A DNA stretch of 9,839 nucleotides from an uncultured Bacilli bacterium (GTDB taxonomy: Bacteria > Bacillota_I > Bacilli_A > RF39 > UBA660), in the NCBI GenBank assembly GCA_944329255.1, contig CALVIA010000038.1, positions 1 to 9,839 of the forward strand, written 5' to 3'. This document shows, piece by piece, positions 1 through 6,618 of the stretch (position 1 is its first letter; each line of letters starts with the position of its first letter). Below the pieces are notes generated by a model. The model searched no databases. It was not told the origin of the DNA and was given only the letters and a program-made list of their open reading frames with translations. Position numbers and translations under genes: made by a program.

Positions 1-1251
1 GATTTTGATAATGATTTATATTTATCAGTTTTAGTTTCTTCATATAATCAAGGAATATTAAATAAAGAACAATTTAAAAATAAAATAGTTTTATATGCTA
101 AAAGTATAGGACTTGATGAATCATTTATTATGGATTTCTATAATAGAATTGTAAAAAAAGAATTTACTTTTGAAGAAAAAAAACAATTTCTTTCTTTAAT
201 TAAATTTGATGGAACAGATGAATTAAAATATGGAAATCTTGTTGATGTAATATCTGATGAAAATATAGAGAATTTATTTGAAACTGAAAAAAAGAAATTT
301 GATGATAATGAAATTATTAATATGTTATCTTCGAATAAAAATGCTATTGAAAACGAAACTACTTTGGATGCATCAGAGTTAGAAAAAGCTGATTCAATGG
401 ATAATCAAATAAATGAAGAAATAAATGATGGAACTTTTAAAGAAGTATCAGGAGAACTTCAAGAAAATGTAGAAGAACGTAATAAAGATGTTTTTCCTGA
501 TTTAAATTCAGAATTTGTTGATGATCTTTCTAAAATTTATGAAGGAGAACAAGAAGTTGATAGTAATAAAACTTTAAAAAAATCTTCAGATGGTTTAAAT
601 GACGTAGAGGAACTTCATATTCCAAAAAATGTTGATGATAGTTTTATACCGTCGGCTGATTTCCCTTTACATGACATTGATATTCCTCAATTGGATGAAA
701 CACATACATCTTCTGTAAATTATGATGAAAAAAAAGATCCAGTCGATGAAAAAAAATTAGATTATGAGATTAAAGATGGATTTACATTTGGAAAAAAGAC
801 ACCAAGTAAAAAAGGTAGTGCAATAGATTTTGGATCTATCATTGATTCAGTTAGTGGGGATAATAGTGGAGTATATAGTGAAGAAGAGTATGTTAATACA
901 CATGATAATTTAACACGTGAAGAAGATGATAGTTCTGTAAAATTTGTTCCAACAACAAAAGAAAGAATTGAAAAATTAAAAAAACAAAAAAAATCTGTTA
1001 AAACTTGGTTTTTACAAATTGGATTAGTTGTACTTGGATTTTATATTTTTAACCCTATTTCTATGGGAGTTACTATTGCAGGATATAATTTATTAGCGTC
1101 AAAAATTAAGGATGGATCTTTTGAACCAAAAAATAAATTTGAAGAAAGAGCTAAAGATGTTATTGAAAGTATTATGTATATTGGTACAGATATGCATAAA
1201 TTAAAAGCTCAAGAAAGAAAAGAAAGAAAAAATGGAGGTAAATCATTATGA
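1..1251 (+). CDS. Acidic protein with C-terminal membrane segment, 5' end outside window
   Basis: The frame is open from base 1, so the gene starts upstream of the window; 416 residues are visible. The ATG at 130 has no ribosome binding site and the frame before it reads as normal protein, so I treat that Met as internal. The first ~100 visible residues look folded and helical. A long acidic, Asp/Glu/Asn/Ser-rich, probably disordered stretch follows. Next comes a basic patch (KLKKQKK), a hydrophobic segment (bases about 1006-1095, starting WFLQIGLVVLGFYIF) and a charged helical tail of about 50 residues. By the positive-inside rule the acidic part is probably cytoplasmic. I do not recognise the family. 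It shares ATGA with the next gene, so it belongs to the operon that ends with the WXG-like protein and the putative cell-wall enzyme. It could be a membrane or docking component of that export system, but this rests on context only. Confidence 0.85.
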   Translation, partial: DFDNDLYLSVLVSSYNQGILNKEQFKNKIVLYAKSIGLDESFIMDFYNRIVKKEFTFEEKKQFLSLIKFDGTDELKYGNLVDVISDENIENLFETEKKKFDDNEIINMLSSNKNAIENETTLDASELEKADSMDNQINEEINDGTFKEVSGELQENVEERNKDVFPDLNSEFVDDLSKIYEGEQEVDSNKTLKKSSDGLNDVEELHIPKNVDDSFIPSADFPLHDIDIPQLDETHTSSVNYDEKKDPVDEKKLDYEIKDGFTFGKKTPSKKGSAIDFGSIIDSVSGDNSGVYSEEEYVNTHDNLTREEDDSSVKFVPTTKERIEKLKKQKKSVKTWFLQIGLVVLGFYIFNPISMGVTIAGYNLLASKIKDGSFEPKNKFEERAKDVIESIMYIGTDMHKLKAQERKERKNGGKSL

Positions 1252-1496
1252 TATTAGAAGATACAATTATAAAATTGGATGATAATAAAGAATATTATGT
1301 TTTGGATAGTTTAATGATTGATAATAATAATTTTATAATGATTGGTGAAATTGATTCTTTAAAAGATGAAATTACAAAAAATATAAAAATAATGCATTAT
1401 GATTTTTCAACAAATAAAGTAAGAAAAATAACTGATAAGTCTTTATTATATCAAGTGGTTGAAAGCTTTGCAAAAAGAGAATTAGAAAGGCAGTAA
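1248..1496 (+). CDS. Small DUF1292-like protein
   Basis: An 82-residue protein whose ATG overlaps the previous stop (ATGA), with a clear GGAGG at 1234-1238 nine bases upstream. This indicates translational coupling. The pattern is a run of beta-like segments (KEYYVLDSLMID, NFIMIGEID, IKIMHYDF) followed by an acidic/hydrophobic helix (LLYQVVESFAKRELE). That order, a short beta meander with a 'value/state' turn and a final 'V.ESFAK' helix, resembles DUF1292 proteins of Bacillota, which are small cytoplasmic proteins of unknown role. There is no signal peptide, membrane segment or catalytic motif. The assignment is from pattern only. Its place inside the putative secretion cassette is unusual for DUF1292 genes, which are more often found by yrzB-type housekeeping loci, so it may be a cassette-specific chaperone or adaptor (inference). 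Confidence 0.8.
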   Translation: MILEDTIIKLDDNKEYYVLDSLMIDNNNFIMIGEIDSLKDEITKNIKIMHYDFSTNKVRKITDKSLLYQVVESFAKRELERQ

Positions 1497-1501
1497 AAGT
1501 T

Positions 1502-1882
1502 ATGGGTATTTCTGAGTACAGAGCTTTAATAAAAAAAGCGCAAGAAGAAATTGAAAAGTGTAATCGATTAATTTCAAAAATAACTACAGTAACGGGTTCT
1601 TTAAATAAGTGTAGTATTTATCTTAGAAATGTTTCATCAAATTTAGATGCTGGTTTAAGAATTAACGGTGCATCGGTTGATTCCAATGGAAATATTAGTA
1701 TAAGAACAGGAAAAATTGTAAAATATTGTGACAAATTATCTTTATGTATTTCAGTAATAAATAACAGAATTCAAACATTAAAAAATAATATTGATTCATG
1801 GAATGCAGAAATTGAAAGAATTGAAGCAGAAGAAAGAGCAAAAGAAGAGATGGAAAAGAAGAGAACATGGTATTATCAATGA
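1502..1882 (+). CDS. Helical WXG100/DUF5082-like small protein
   Basis: A 126-residue protein starting at ATG 1502. The nearest Shine-Dalgarno is a weak GAAAGG at 1485-1490, 11 bases upstream, and the gap to the previous stop is only 5 bases. It has two long amphipathic helices (about residues 3-50 and 73-118) around a short polar turn (GASVDSNGNIS), ending in a highly charged coiled-coil tail. Size, helical hairpin and position just upstream of a large multidomain protein match the small WXG100-superfamily/DUF5082 proteins that pair with LXG-type substrates of type VII secretion. No canonical W-x-G is seen at the turn; the sequence there is N-G-A-S/N-G-N. It has Cys residues but no catalytic motif. 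The likely role is an export partner or chaperone for the 560-residue neighbour; this is inferred from shape and synteny. Confidence 0.8.
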   Translation: MGISEYRALIKKAQEEIEKCNRLISKITTVTGSLNKCSIYLRNVSSNLDAGLRINGASVDSNGNISIRTGKIVKYCDKLSLCISVINNRIQTLKNNIDSWNAEIERIEAEERAKEEMEKKRTWYYQ

Positions 1883-1898
1883 TAGAGGGAAGTAAATA

Positions 1899-3581
1899 AT
1901 GAATAATGAATTTTATTATAGTGCAAATGAGGTAGATGCAGCTATACTTGCAGCAACAAATGCAAAAATAGTTGCAGAAGATACTATTCCTAACATAAAT
2001 GAAATGATAGTATTAGCAAATAGTGTTGAAGCAGATATTGAACCAGCAAGAGATACTTCTATTTTGTCAACTCTTTCTGAATTAGATGGAATGGATTCAA
2101 CAATTACAGAAATGAAAAATGAAGCCATAAAATCCATTGCTATTGATAGGTTAATTAACGGTGATAATATTGTTAATATTATTAATGAATATTCATTAAC
2201 AAGTGATGAATTATTTAATATTGGATATGAGTATTATAATGCAATATTAGAATCTTCTGATAATCCTCAAGAAGCATTACAAAAACTCAATTCAAATTTA
2301 AAATATTGTTCAAATATTTTTAAAGAATTAGAAAAACAGGGGTTGTCGCAAGAATTTATTGCTAGTTTGTCTGATGGGGCTTGTAAGATGGTTATTGATA
2401 ATGATTGGGCATACAAAATGGAAGGAGCTTCGAATTTTGGGGTTGCATTTATAGGGACAATGTCTTTATTTGGAATTAAATTAGCTTATGGACATCATGA
2501 ATTTGATAGAAGCTATCAAGGCTTTTATTTTGGTACTGGAGAAGATGGAGCCCCTGCGTTGGGAACTTTAGATTGTTGCAATTGGACAGATTGGATTGCT
2601 AGAGCAGTTTTTATTGATATTTACGGCTGGAATGCTGAACAAAAATTTAACTATTGTGTAGATGGAATAACACCATCTGATGAAATATTAGCTGGTGCTG
2701 ATAGTGAATATTTCTACAATGGAAAAAAAGGGGATTACATATCTAATGGGCAACATATTGTACAAATATACGCTAGAGATGAAAACGGTTATTATTATGT
2801 AGAATCGTCCGATGGAGTTGAATTAAATTATGCTACTTTTGAACAATTAAAGGCAAAGGGTATGAGAGTAACGAATACAGATGCACTATCAAGAAATACT
2901 GCACCTGTGCATCCTGACGAATATGTATGGTTAAACGAAGATGGAAGTCTTGCCAGTAGTTCTAATGGTAATAAAACAAAAAAAGAAAATGTTTTTGCAT
3001 TACCAGATTGGGTAATAGATCAAAATAATATTAATTTAACTGAAGAACAACAGCAAAAGTTATTTGCACAGTATGATGAAAGAAACAAAAATCCAAATTA
3101 TACTGGAATAGAAATTGAAATTAGACCTGATAAGGGACCTATTAATGTACCATCTGATACTGTTGTTCCAGATGATAGTGGTACAGTTGATATTCCAAAT
3201 ATTCCTGATAATCCAAGTGGAGGAACAGATACTCCAAATATTCCAGATAATCCAAGTGGAGGAACAGATATTCCAAACATTCCTGGTGATGGTGGTTCTG
3301 TTGATTCGAGTCCGGATTACAATTTATTACCTGAGAATAAATTTACTGATGTTTTACCAAGTCTTACATTTGGAGAAATTGGATATATGGAAATTAGTAA
3401 TTCTATGGTTAATTATGAAATTAAAGATATTTCTCTTACAGAATTTGAGGTTTATAGTAAATTGTTTGAAATGGATGGTTATAAATTTGAAAATGGTGTA
3501 TGGAGTGATGGCACTCATAATGTTACATTAACATATGGAAATAATACTATGTATATTAATTTAACGATGATATTTAATTAA
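1899..3581 (+). CDS. Putative type VII-type secreted NlpC/P60- or CHAP-like cysteine hydrolase
   Basis: A 560-residue protein starting at ATG 1899 with AGAGGGAAG just upstream. Residues 1-82 are Ala-rich and helical with no signal peptide. Residues 83-170 are also helical. A globular region follows, with Asp225-Cys226-Cys227-Asn-Trp, comparable to the D-C-S/T-G/N-F nucleophile motif of NlpC/P60, CHAP and amidase-6 enzymes. Then comes GDYISNGQHIVQIYA with His286, comparable to their G-H-V-x-I-Y catalytic His strand, and Glu302 in YYVESSDG as a possible third residue. A PNIPDNPSGGT repeat linker occupies about 431-466, and a beta-like C-terminal domain about 472-560 (YKFENGVWSDGTHNVTLTYG). The likely role is a peptidoglycan hydrolase or amidase acting outside the cell, exported with the small helical protein encoded just upstream. 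The catalytic assignment rests on two short motifs. It could instead be another papain-like peptidase, or inactive. It is the last gene of its operon; the stop lies in the terminator stem. Confidence 0.85.
   Translation: MNNEFYYSANEVDAAILAATNAKIVAEDTIPNINEMIVLANSVEADIEPARDTSILSTLSELDGMDSTITEMKNEAIKSIAIDRLINGDNIVNIINEYSLTSDELFNIGYEYYNAILESSDNPQEALQKLNSNLKYCSNIFKELEKQGLSQEFIASLSDGACKMVIDNDWAYKMEGASNFGVAFIGTMSLFGIKLAYGHHEFDRSYQGFYFGTGEDGAPALGTLDCCNWTDWIARAVFIDIYGWNAEQKFNYCVDGITPSDEILAGADSEYFYNGKKGDYISNGQHIVQIYARDENGYYYVESSDGVELNYATFEQLKAKGMRVTNTDALSRNTAPVHPDEYVWLNEDGSLASSSNGNKTKKENVFALPDWVIDQNNINLTEEQQQKLFAQYDERNKNPNYTGIEIEIRPDKGPINVPSDTVVPDDSGTVDIPNIPDNPSGGTDTPNIPDNPSGGTDIPNIPGDGGSVDSSPDYNLLPENKFTDVLPSLTFGEIGYMEISNSMVNYEIKDISLTEFEVYSKLFEMDGYKFENGVWSDGTHNVTLTYGNNTMYINLTMIFN
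3189..3296 (+). repeat. 39-bp in-frame tandem repeat encoding a Pro/Gly linker
   Basis: Two full 39-bp units (3189-3227 and 3228-3266) and a partial third (3267-3296) each encode DIPNIPDNPSGGT with small changes (one I to T, a synonymous CCT/CCA difference). The unit is a whole number of codons, so copy-number change keeps the frame. It separates the putative catalytic region from the C-terminal domain and looks like a flexible, wall-spanning or interdomain linker. Confidence 0.9.
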
Positions 3582-3611
3582 AAGAGCAATAGCTCTTTTA
3601 ATTTTTTATAT
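3576..3611 (+). terminator. Rho-independent terminator of the WXG-like/hydrolase operon
   Basis: A near-perfect inverted repeat has a core of AAAAGAGC (3580-3587), loop AATA, GCTCTTTT (3592-3599). It extends outward to 12 base pairs (3576-3603) and is followed by a T-rich run. The stop codon of the upstream gene is inside the left arm. Confidence 0.9.
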
Positions 3612-3616
3612 TTTTC

Positions 3617-3645
3617 TTTTAACGAGATAAAATATATGCTATACT
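3617..3645 (+). promoter_or_regulatory. Extended -10 promoter of yqeG-yqeH
   Basis: TGCTATACT at 3637-3645 is a perfect extended -10 (TGn plus TATACT). The upstream -35 region (TTTTAA, 3617-3622, 17-nt spacer) is poor, which is typical when an extended -10 is present. The expected transcript start is near 3652, giving a leader of about 16 nt. The site lies just after the preceding terminator, as expected for an independent unit. Confidence 0.7.
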
Positions 3646-3667
3646 ATTTATAGTAAAGAGGTGTTTT

Positions 3668-4192
3668 ATGATTGAATTATATAAGCCAGATATGTATAAG
3701 AAAAGTATATATGATATAGATTATAAAAAATTAAAGAATTATGGTATTAAATGTATTTTATTTGATTTAGATAATACTTTAGTACCATATACTAAAAATA
3801 AACCATCAAGAAAATTAAAAGATTTTATTGAGAGAATAAAAGATGAGGGATTTAAAGTAATAATTTTTTCTAATTCTAATAAAAAAAGATTAACTCCTTT
3901 TAAAAACGCTTTAGAAGTTGATTGTGCCGCTTCCTGTAGAAAACCTTCTAAATTTAAATTTAAAAAAGTTTTAGATGAATATAAATTTTTACAAAGTGAA
4001 GTTGCAATAATAGGGGATCAAATTACAACTGATATATTTGGTGGAAATAGAATGGGAATATTTACAATATTAATTAAACCTATTTCAAATGAGGAGTTTT
4101 TTTACACAAAAATAAGTAGATTGATTGAAAAAAAGATTATAAAAAAATTAGAAAAAAAGAATTTATTTAAAAGGGGAAATTATTATGATTAA
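3668..4192 (+). CDS. yqeG: YqeG-family HAD IIIA-type phosphatase
   Basis: A 174-residue cytoplasmic hydrolase of the haloacid dehalogenase superfamily. Motif I is FDLDNTLVPY with nucleophile Asp33 and acid/base Asp35. Motif II is FSNS (Ser69-Asn70), the motif III lysine is in CRKPS (Lys92), and motif IV is GDQITTD (Asp117, Asp122). The short insert-free core and the length match YqeG of Bacillota, related to mitochondrial PGP/Gep4-type phosphatases. The physiological substrate of the bacterial YqeG proteins is not settled, although membership of a conserved cluster with yqeH ties it to housekeeping. The start is supported by AAAGAGGTG at 3655-3663. It overlaps yqeH by 8 bases, so the two are translationally coupled. 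All catalytic residues are present. Confidence 0.95.
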   Translation: MIELYKPDMYKKSIYDIDYKKLKNYGIKCILFDLDNTLVPYTKNKPSRKLKDFIERIKDEGFKVIIFSNSNKKRLTPFKNALEVDCAASCRKPSKFKFKKVLDEYKFLQSEVAIIGDQITTDIFGGNRMGIFTILIKPISNEEFFYTKISRLIEKKIIKKLEKKNLFKRGNYYD

Positions 4193-5186
4193 GTATTGTA
4201 TTGGATGTGGAATAAAATTACAATGTGAAGAACCTTTTGAAGATGGATATGTAAATCCAAAAAATTTTGATGAAGTAGTTATGTGTAAAAGATGTTTTAG
4301 ATTAAAACATTATGGAGAATATAAAGTAACAAATAAATCTAATTCATATTATAAAAATATTATTAAAGATATATTTAAAATGAACGAACTTGTTTTACAT
4401 ATTGTTGATTTATTTAATATGGGAAATATGGAATATATTTATAGTAAGATATATTCTCCTTGTATTTTACTTATTTCAAAAATTGATTGTATTCCTAAAA
4501 GTGTAAATAAAGATAAAATTATTGAATATTTTAAAATTAAGTATCCTAAATATAAAGAAATAATATTAATAAGTAGTGAAAAAAATTACAATATTGATTT
4601 GGTTTTAGATAAGATAAATAAGTATAAAAATGGAAAAAATGTATATGTTTTAGGTAATACTAATGCTGGAAAGTCAACATTTATTAATAAAATGATTAAA
4701 AATTATACTGAAAACAATAATTTTATTGTTACAAGTTATATGCCTTCAACTACTTTAAATGTTATTTCTATAAAAATAAACGATGATTTAACATTGCTTG
4801 ATACTCCAGGTTTATTAAATGATGGAGATATAAATAATTATATAAACGAAGATATAGTAAAGAAAATTGGAGTTAAGCAGGAAATAAATCCTAGAATATA
4901 CCAAATTAAAGAAAAAACATCTTTACTTATTGATGATATTGGTAGAATTAATGTTTTAAATGAATCAAATATATCAATTTATATTTCTAATAATGTTACA
5001 ATTGATAAAATCAGTTATATAAATAATGAAAAGTTTTTAAATTTAGAATCAATTAAAATAAAAGTAAAAAAAGATTGTGATTTAGTAATAGAAGGTTTAT
5101 GTTTTATAAAATGTTTAAGTGATACATATTTTGAAGTATATATGCCTGGTAAAGTCGATATTTATACTAGAGATAAATTAATATAA
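4185..5186 (+). CDS. yqeH: Ribosome biogenesis GTPase YqeH, circularly permuted
   Basis: A 333-residue GTPase needed for 30S subunit assembly in Bacillota. An N-terminal zinc finger (Cys5-x2-Cys8 and Cys34-x2-Cys37) is followed by a GTPase domain in circularly permuted order. That order is G4 SKID (98-101), G5 SSEK (130-133), G1 GNTNAGKST (157-165), a G2-region Thr in MPSTTLN (189-190) and G3 DTPG (206-209). The residues after about 240 form the C-terminal beta-rich domain seen in YqeH. It is slightly shorter than the Bacillus subtilis protein (about 366 residues), mainly in loops and the C terminus. ATG 4185 has AAGGGGA seven bases upstream, inside yqeG. The usual next genes of the Bacillus cluster (aroE, yhbY, nadD) do not follow; a terminator does. 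Confidence 0.97.
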   Translation: MIKYCIGCGIKLQCEEPFEDGYVNPKNFDEVVMCKRCFRLKHYGEYKVTNKSNSYYKNIIKDIFKMNELVLHIVDLFNMGNMEYIYSKIYSPCILLISKIDCIPKSVNKDKIIEYFKIKYPKYKEIILISSEKNYNIDLVLDKINKYKNGKNVYVLGNTNAGKSTFINKMIKNYTENNNFIVTSYMPSTTLNVISIKINDDLTLLDTPGLLNDGDINNYINEDIVKKIGVKQEINPRIYQIKEKTSLLIDDIGRINVLNESNISIYISNNVTIDKISYINNEKFLNLESIKIKVKKDCDLVIEGLCFIKCLSDTYFEVYMPGKVDIYTRDKLI

Positions 5187-5218
5187 AAAGTACTTAATTT
5201 GGTACTTTTTATTTATTT
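5183..5218 (+). terminator. Rho-independent terminator after yqeH
   Basis: AAAAAGTAC (5185-5193), an 8-nt loop, and GTACTTTTT (5202-5210) extend to 11 base pairs at 5183-5212, followed by TTATTTTT. The yqeH stop codon lies at the base of the stem. Confidence 0.88.
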
Positions 5219-5227
5219 TTAACAAAA

Positions 5228-5256
5228 TTGTAGAATATATATTTTTATGATATAAT
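5228..5256 (+). promoter_or_regulatory. Promoter of the lspA operon, extended -10
   Basis: TGATATAAT at 5248-5256 is a perfect extended -10 with consensus TATAAT. TTGTAG at 5228-5233 is a partial -35 with a 17-nt spacer. The predicted start near 5263 leaves a leader of about 9 nt, beginning at the GGTGAT ribosome binding site. The 13 bases 5245-5257 are identical to those of the promoter at 7775-7787. Confidence 0.78.
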
Positions 5257-5271
5257 TTATATGGTGATAAA

Positions 5272-5742
5272 ATGAAAAAAAAATATTTTATTCTATCAAT
5301 TTTTTTAATCATTATTGATAGAATAATAAAATTTATAATAGTAAATAATTTTAATTTAAATAGTTCTATAAATATTATAAATAATTTTGTAAAAATAACA
5401 TATGTAAAAAATTATGGGGGTGCGTTTAGTATATTAAGTGGAGGAAGATTTTTATTTATTATTATAGGTTTTGTTGCTATTATTTATATTATAAAACTTT
5501 TTTTTGAAAAAGGTAATTCAAAAAGTGTTAGTATATGTTATAGTTGTTTAATGGCAGGGATTATTGGAAATTTAATTGATAGATTATTTTATGGATATGT
5601 AATTGATTATATTGATTTGTATTTTTATAATTATAATTTTTTTATATGCAATTTTGCTGATATTTTAATTGTTTTTAGTTCTTTATTTATTATTATATAT
5701 TATTTAAAAAGAGGTGATACTGATGAAAATATTTGTTGTTGA
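5272..5742 (+). CDS. lspA: Lipoprotein signal peptidase (signal peptidase II)
   Basis: A 156-residue, four-helix integral membrane aspartyl peptidase that cleaves the signal peptide of diacylglyceryl-modified prolipoproteins before the lipobox Cys. The conserved blocks are in order: Asp16 in the first helix (IIDRIIK), KNYGGAF (Asn47), GNLIDR (99-104) followed by GYVIDYID with catalytic Asp112, and CNFADI with catalytic Asp130. Four hydrophobic segments are visible, at about 5-24, 59-77, 86-104 and 127-145. The length is typical. GGTGAT at 5263-5268 supports ATG 5272. The end overlaps rluD by 20 bases; the lspA-rluD order is common in Bacillota. The short Cys-Cys C terminus is unremarkable. 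Confidence 0.97.
   Translation: MKKKYFILSIFLIIIDRIIKFIIVNNFNLNSSINIINNFVKITYVKNYGGAFSILSGGRFLFIIIGFVAIIYIIKLFFEKGNSKSVSICYSCLMAGIIGNLIDRLFYGYVIDYIDLYFYNYNFFICNFADILIVFSSLFIIIYYLKRGDTDENICC
5711..5716 (+). promoter_or_regulatory. Ribosome binding site that fixes the rluD start
   Basis: GAGGTG (within AGAGGTGAT) lies 6 nt before ATG 5723. The alternative GTG start at 5714 would be inside this Shine-Dalgarno sequence and has no site of its own, so the protein begins MKIFVVDRDF, in keeping with family starts. Confidence 0.85.
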
Positions 5743-6613
5743 TAGAGATTTTTGTGATATTAGAATAGATAAATATTTAATTGATTTATTAAATATAAGT
5801 AGAAGTAAAATACAAAAATTAATTGATAGTAACAATATAAAAGTAAATGGAAAAGATATAAAAAATAGTTATATTGTTAGAGTTGATGATGAAATAATTG
5901 TTAATGATATAATAGAAAATAATGAAATATTACCAGAAAAAATGGATTTAGATATAATATATGAAGATGAATATTTATTGGTTGTAAATAAGCCAAGTGG
6001 AATGGTTGTTCATCCATCTTTAGGACATTATACTAATACTTTGGTTAACGGACTTATGTATTATACAAGTTTGTCTAATGATAAAATTAGACCAGGAATA
6101 GTTCACAGAATTGATAAGGATACAAGTGGGTTATTACTTGTTGCTAAAAACGATGATGTTCACTTATATTTAAGTGAAGAAATAAAAAAGAGAAAGGTAA
6201 ATAGAAAATATATTGCCCTTGTACATGGTGTTATTAAAAATGATAGTGGTACTATTGATGCACCAATTGGAAGAGATTTGTTTGATAGAAAGAAAATGGC
6301 TGTTACTGATATAAATTCAAAAGATGCTATAACTCATTTTAAGGTTTTAGATAGATATAAGGATTCAACTCTTATTGAATGTGTATTAGAAACAGGGAGA
6401 ACACATCAAATTAGAGTTCATATGAATTACATAGGATATCCTATAGTTAATGATCCATTATATGGCAGAAAAAAAATTATTAATGATTTTGGACAAATGT
6501 TGCATGCAAAGTCTATAGGATTTGTTCATCCAATTAAAGGAAAATATATGGAATTTGAATGTGACTGTCCTAAAGAATTTTATGATATATTAAATTTATT
6601 TAAAGAAAGGTAG
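5723..6613 (+). CDS. rluD: RluD/RluA-family 23S rRNA pseudouridine synthase
   Basis: A 296-residue enzyme that isomerises uridines to pseudouridine in rRNA, by family most likely in 23S rRNA helix 69 or a related site. An N-terminal S4 RNA-binding domain (about 13-60: RIDKYLIDLL, RSKIQKLI, VNGK) precedes the RluA-type catalytic core. The core has NKPSGMVVHP (89-98), HRIDKDTSGLLLVAK (128-142) with catalytic Asp131, the RKYIALVHG block, and ETGRTHQIRVH (223-233) with the RluA-family RTHQIR signature. The gene matches ylyB of Bacillus, which also follows lspA. It overlaps lspA by 20 bases, indicating one transcript and coupled translation. No key residue is missing. The exact target uridine cannot be told from sequence alone, so the symbol is by family. 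Confidence 0.95.
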   Translation: MKIFVVDRDFCDIRIDKYLIDLLNISRSKIQKLIDSNNIKVNGKDIKNSYIVRVDDEIIVNDIIENNEILPEKMDLDIIYEDEYLLVVNKPSGMVVHPSLGHYTNTLVNGLMYYTSLSNDKIRPGIVHRIDKDTSGLLLVAKNDDVHLYLSEEIKKRKVNRKYIALVHGVIKNDSGTIDAPIGRDLFDRKKMAVTDINSKDAITHFKVLDRYKDSTLIECVLETGRTHQIRVHMNYIGYPIVNDPLYGRKKIINDFGQMLHAKSIGFVHPIKGKYMEFECDCPKEFYDILNLFKER

Positions 6614-6618
6614 ATATA

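Noticed and set aside
130..132. ATG as the start of the first gene
   Set aside because: No ribosome binding site precedes it, and the frame is open with normal protein-like codons back to base 1, so the gene begins upstream of the window.
1916..2137. Minus-strand open frame of 73 codons
   Set aside because: It is antisense to the Ala-rich N terminus of the 560-residue protein and has no promoter or ribosome binding site.
1899..2150. Canonical LXG toxin N terminus
   Set aside because: The N terminus is helical and Ala-rich, but no clear L-x-G motif is seen, so only a general resemblance to type VII substrates is claimed.
3098..3280. Open frame on the minus strand, and an overlapping plus-strand frame at 3115-3531
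   Set aside because: Both are shadows of the repeat linker and C-terminal domain of the 560-residue protein, with biased composition and no ribosome binding sites.
3189..3296. CRISPR-like array
   Set aside because: The units are contiguous, without spacers, and in frame with the coding sequence, so this is a protein repeat.
5714..5722. GTG start adding MIL to the rluD protein
   Set aside because: The GTG is part of the Shine-Dalgarno sequence for ATG 5723, and the shorter start fits the family.
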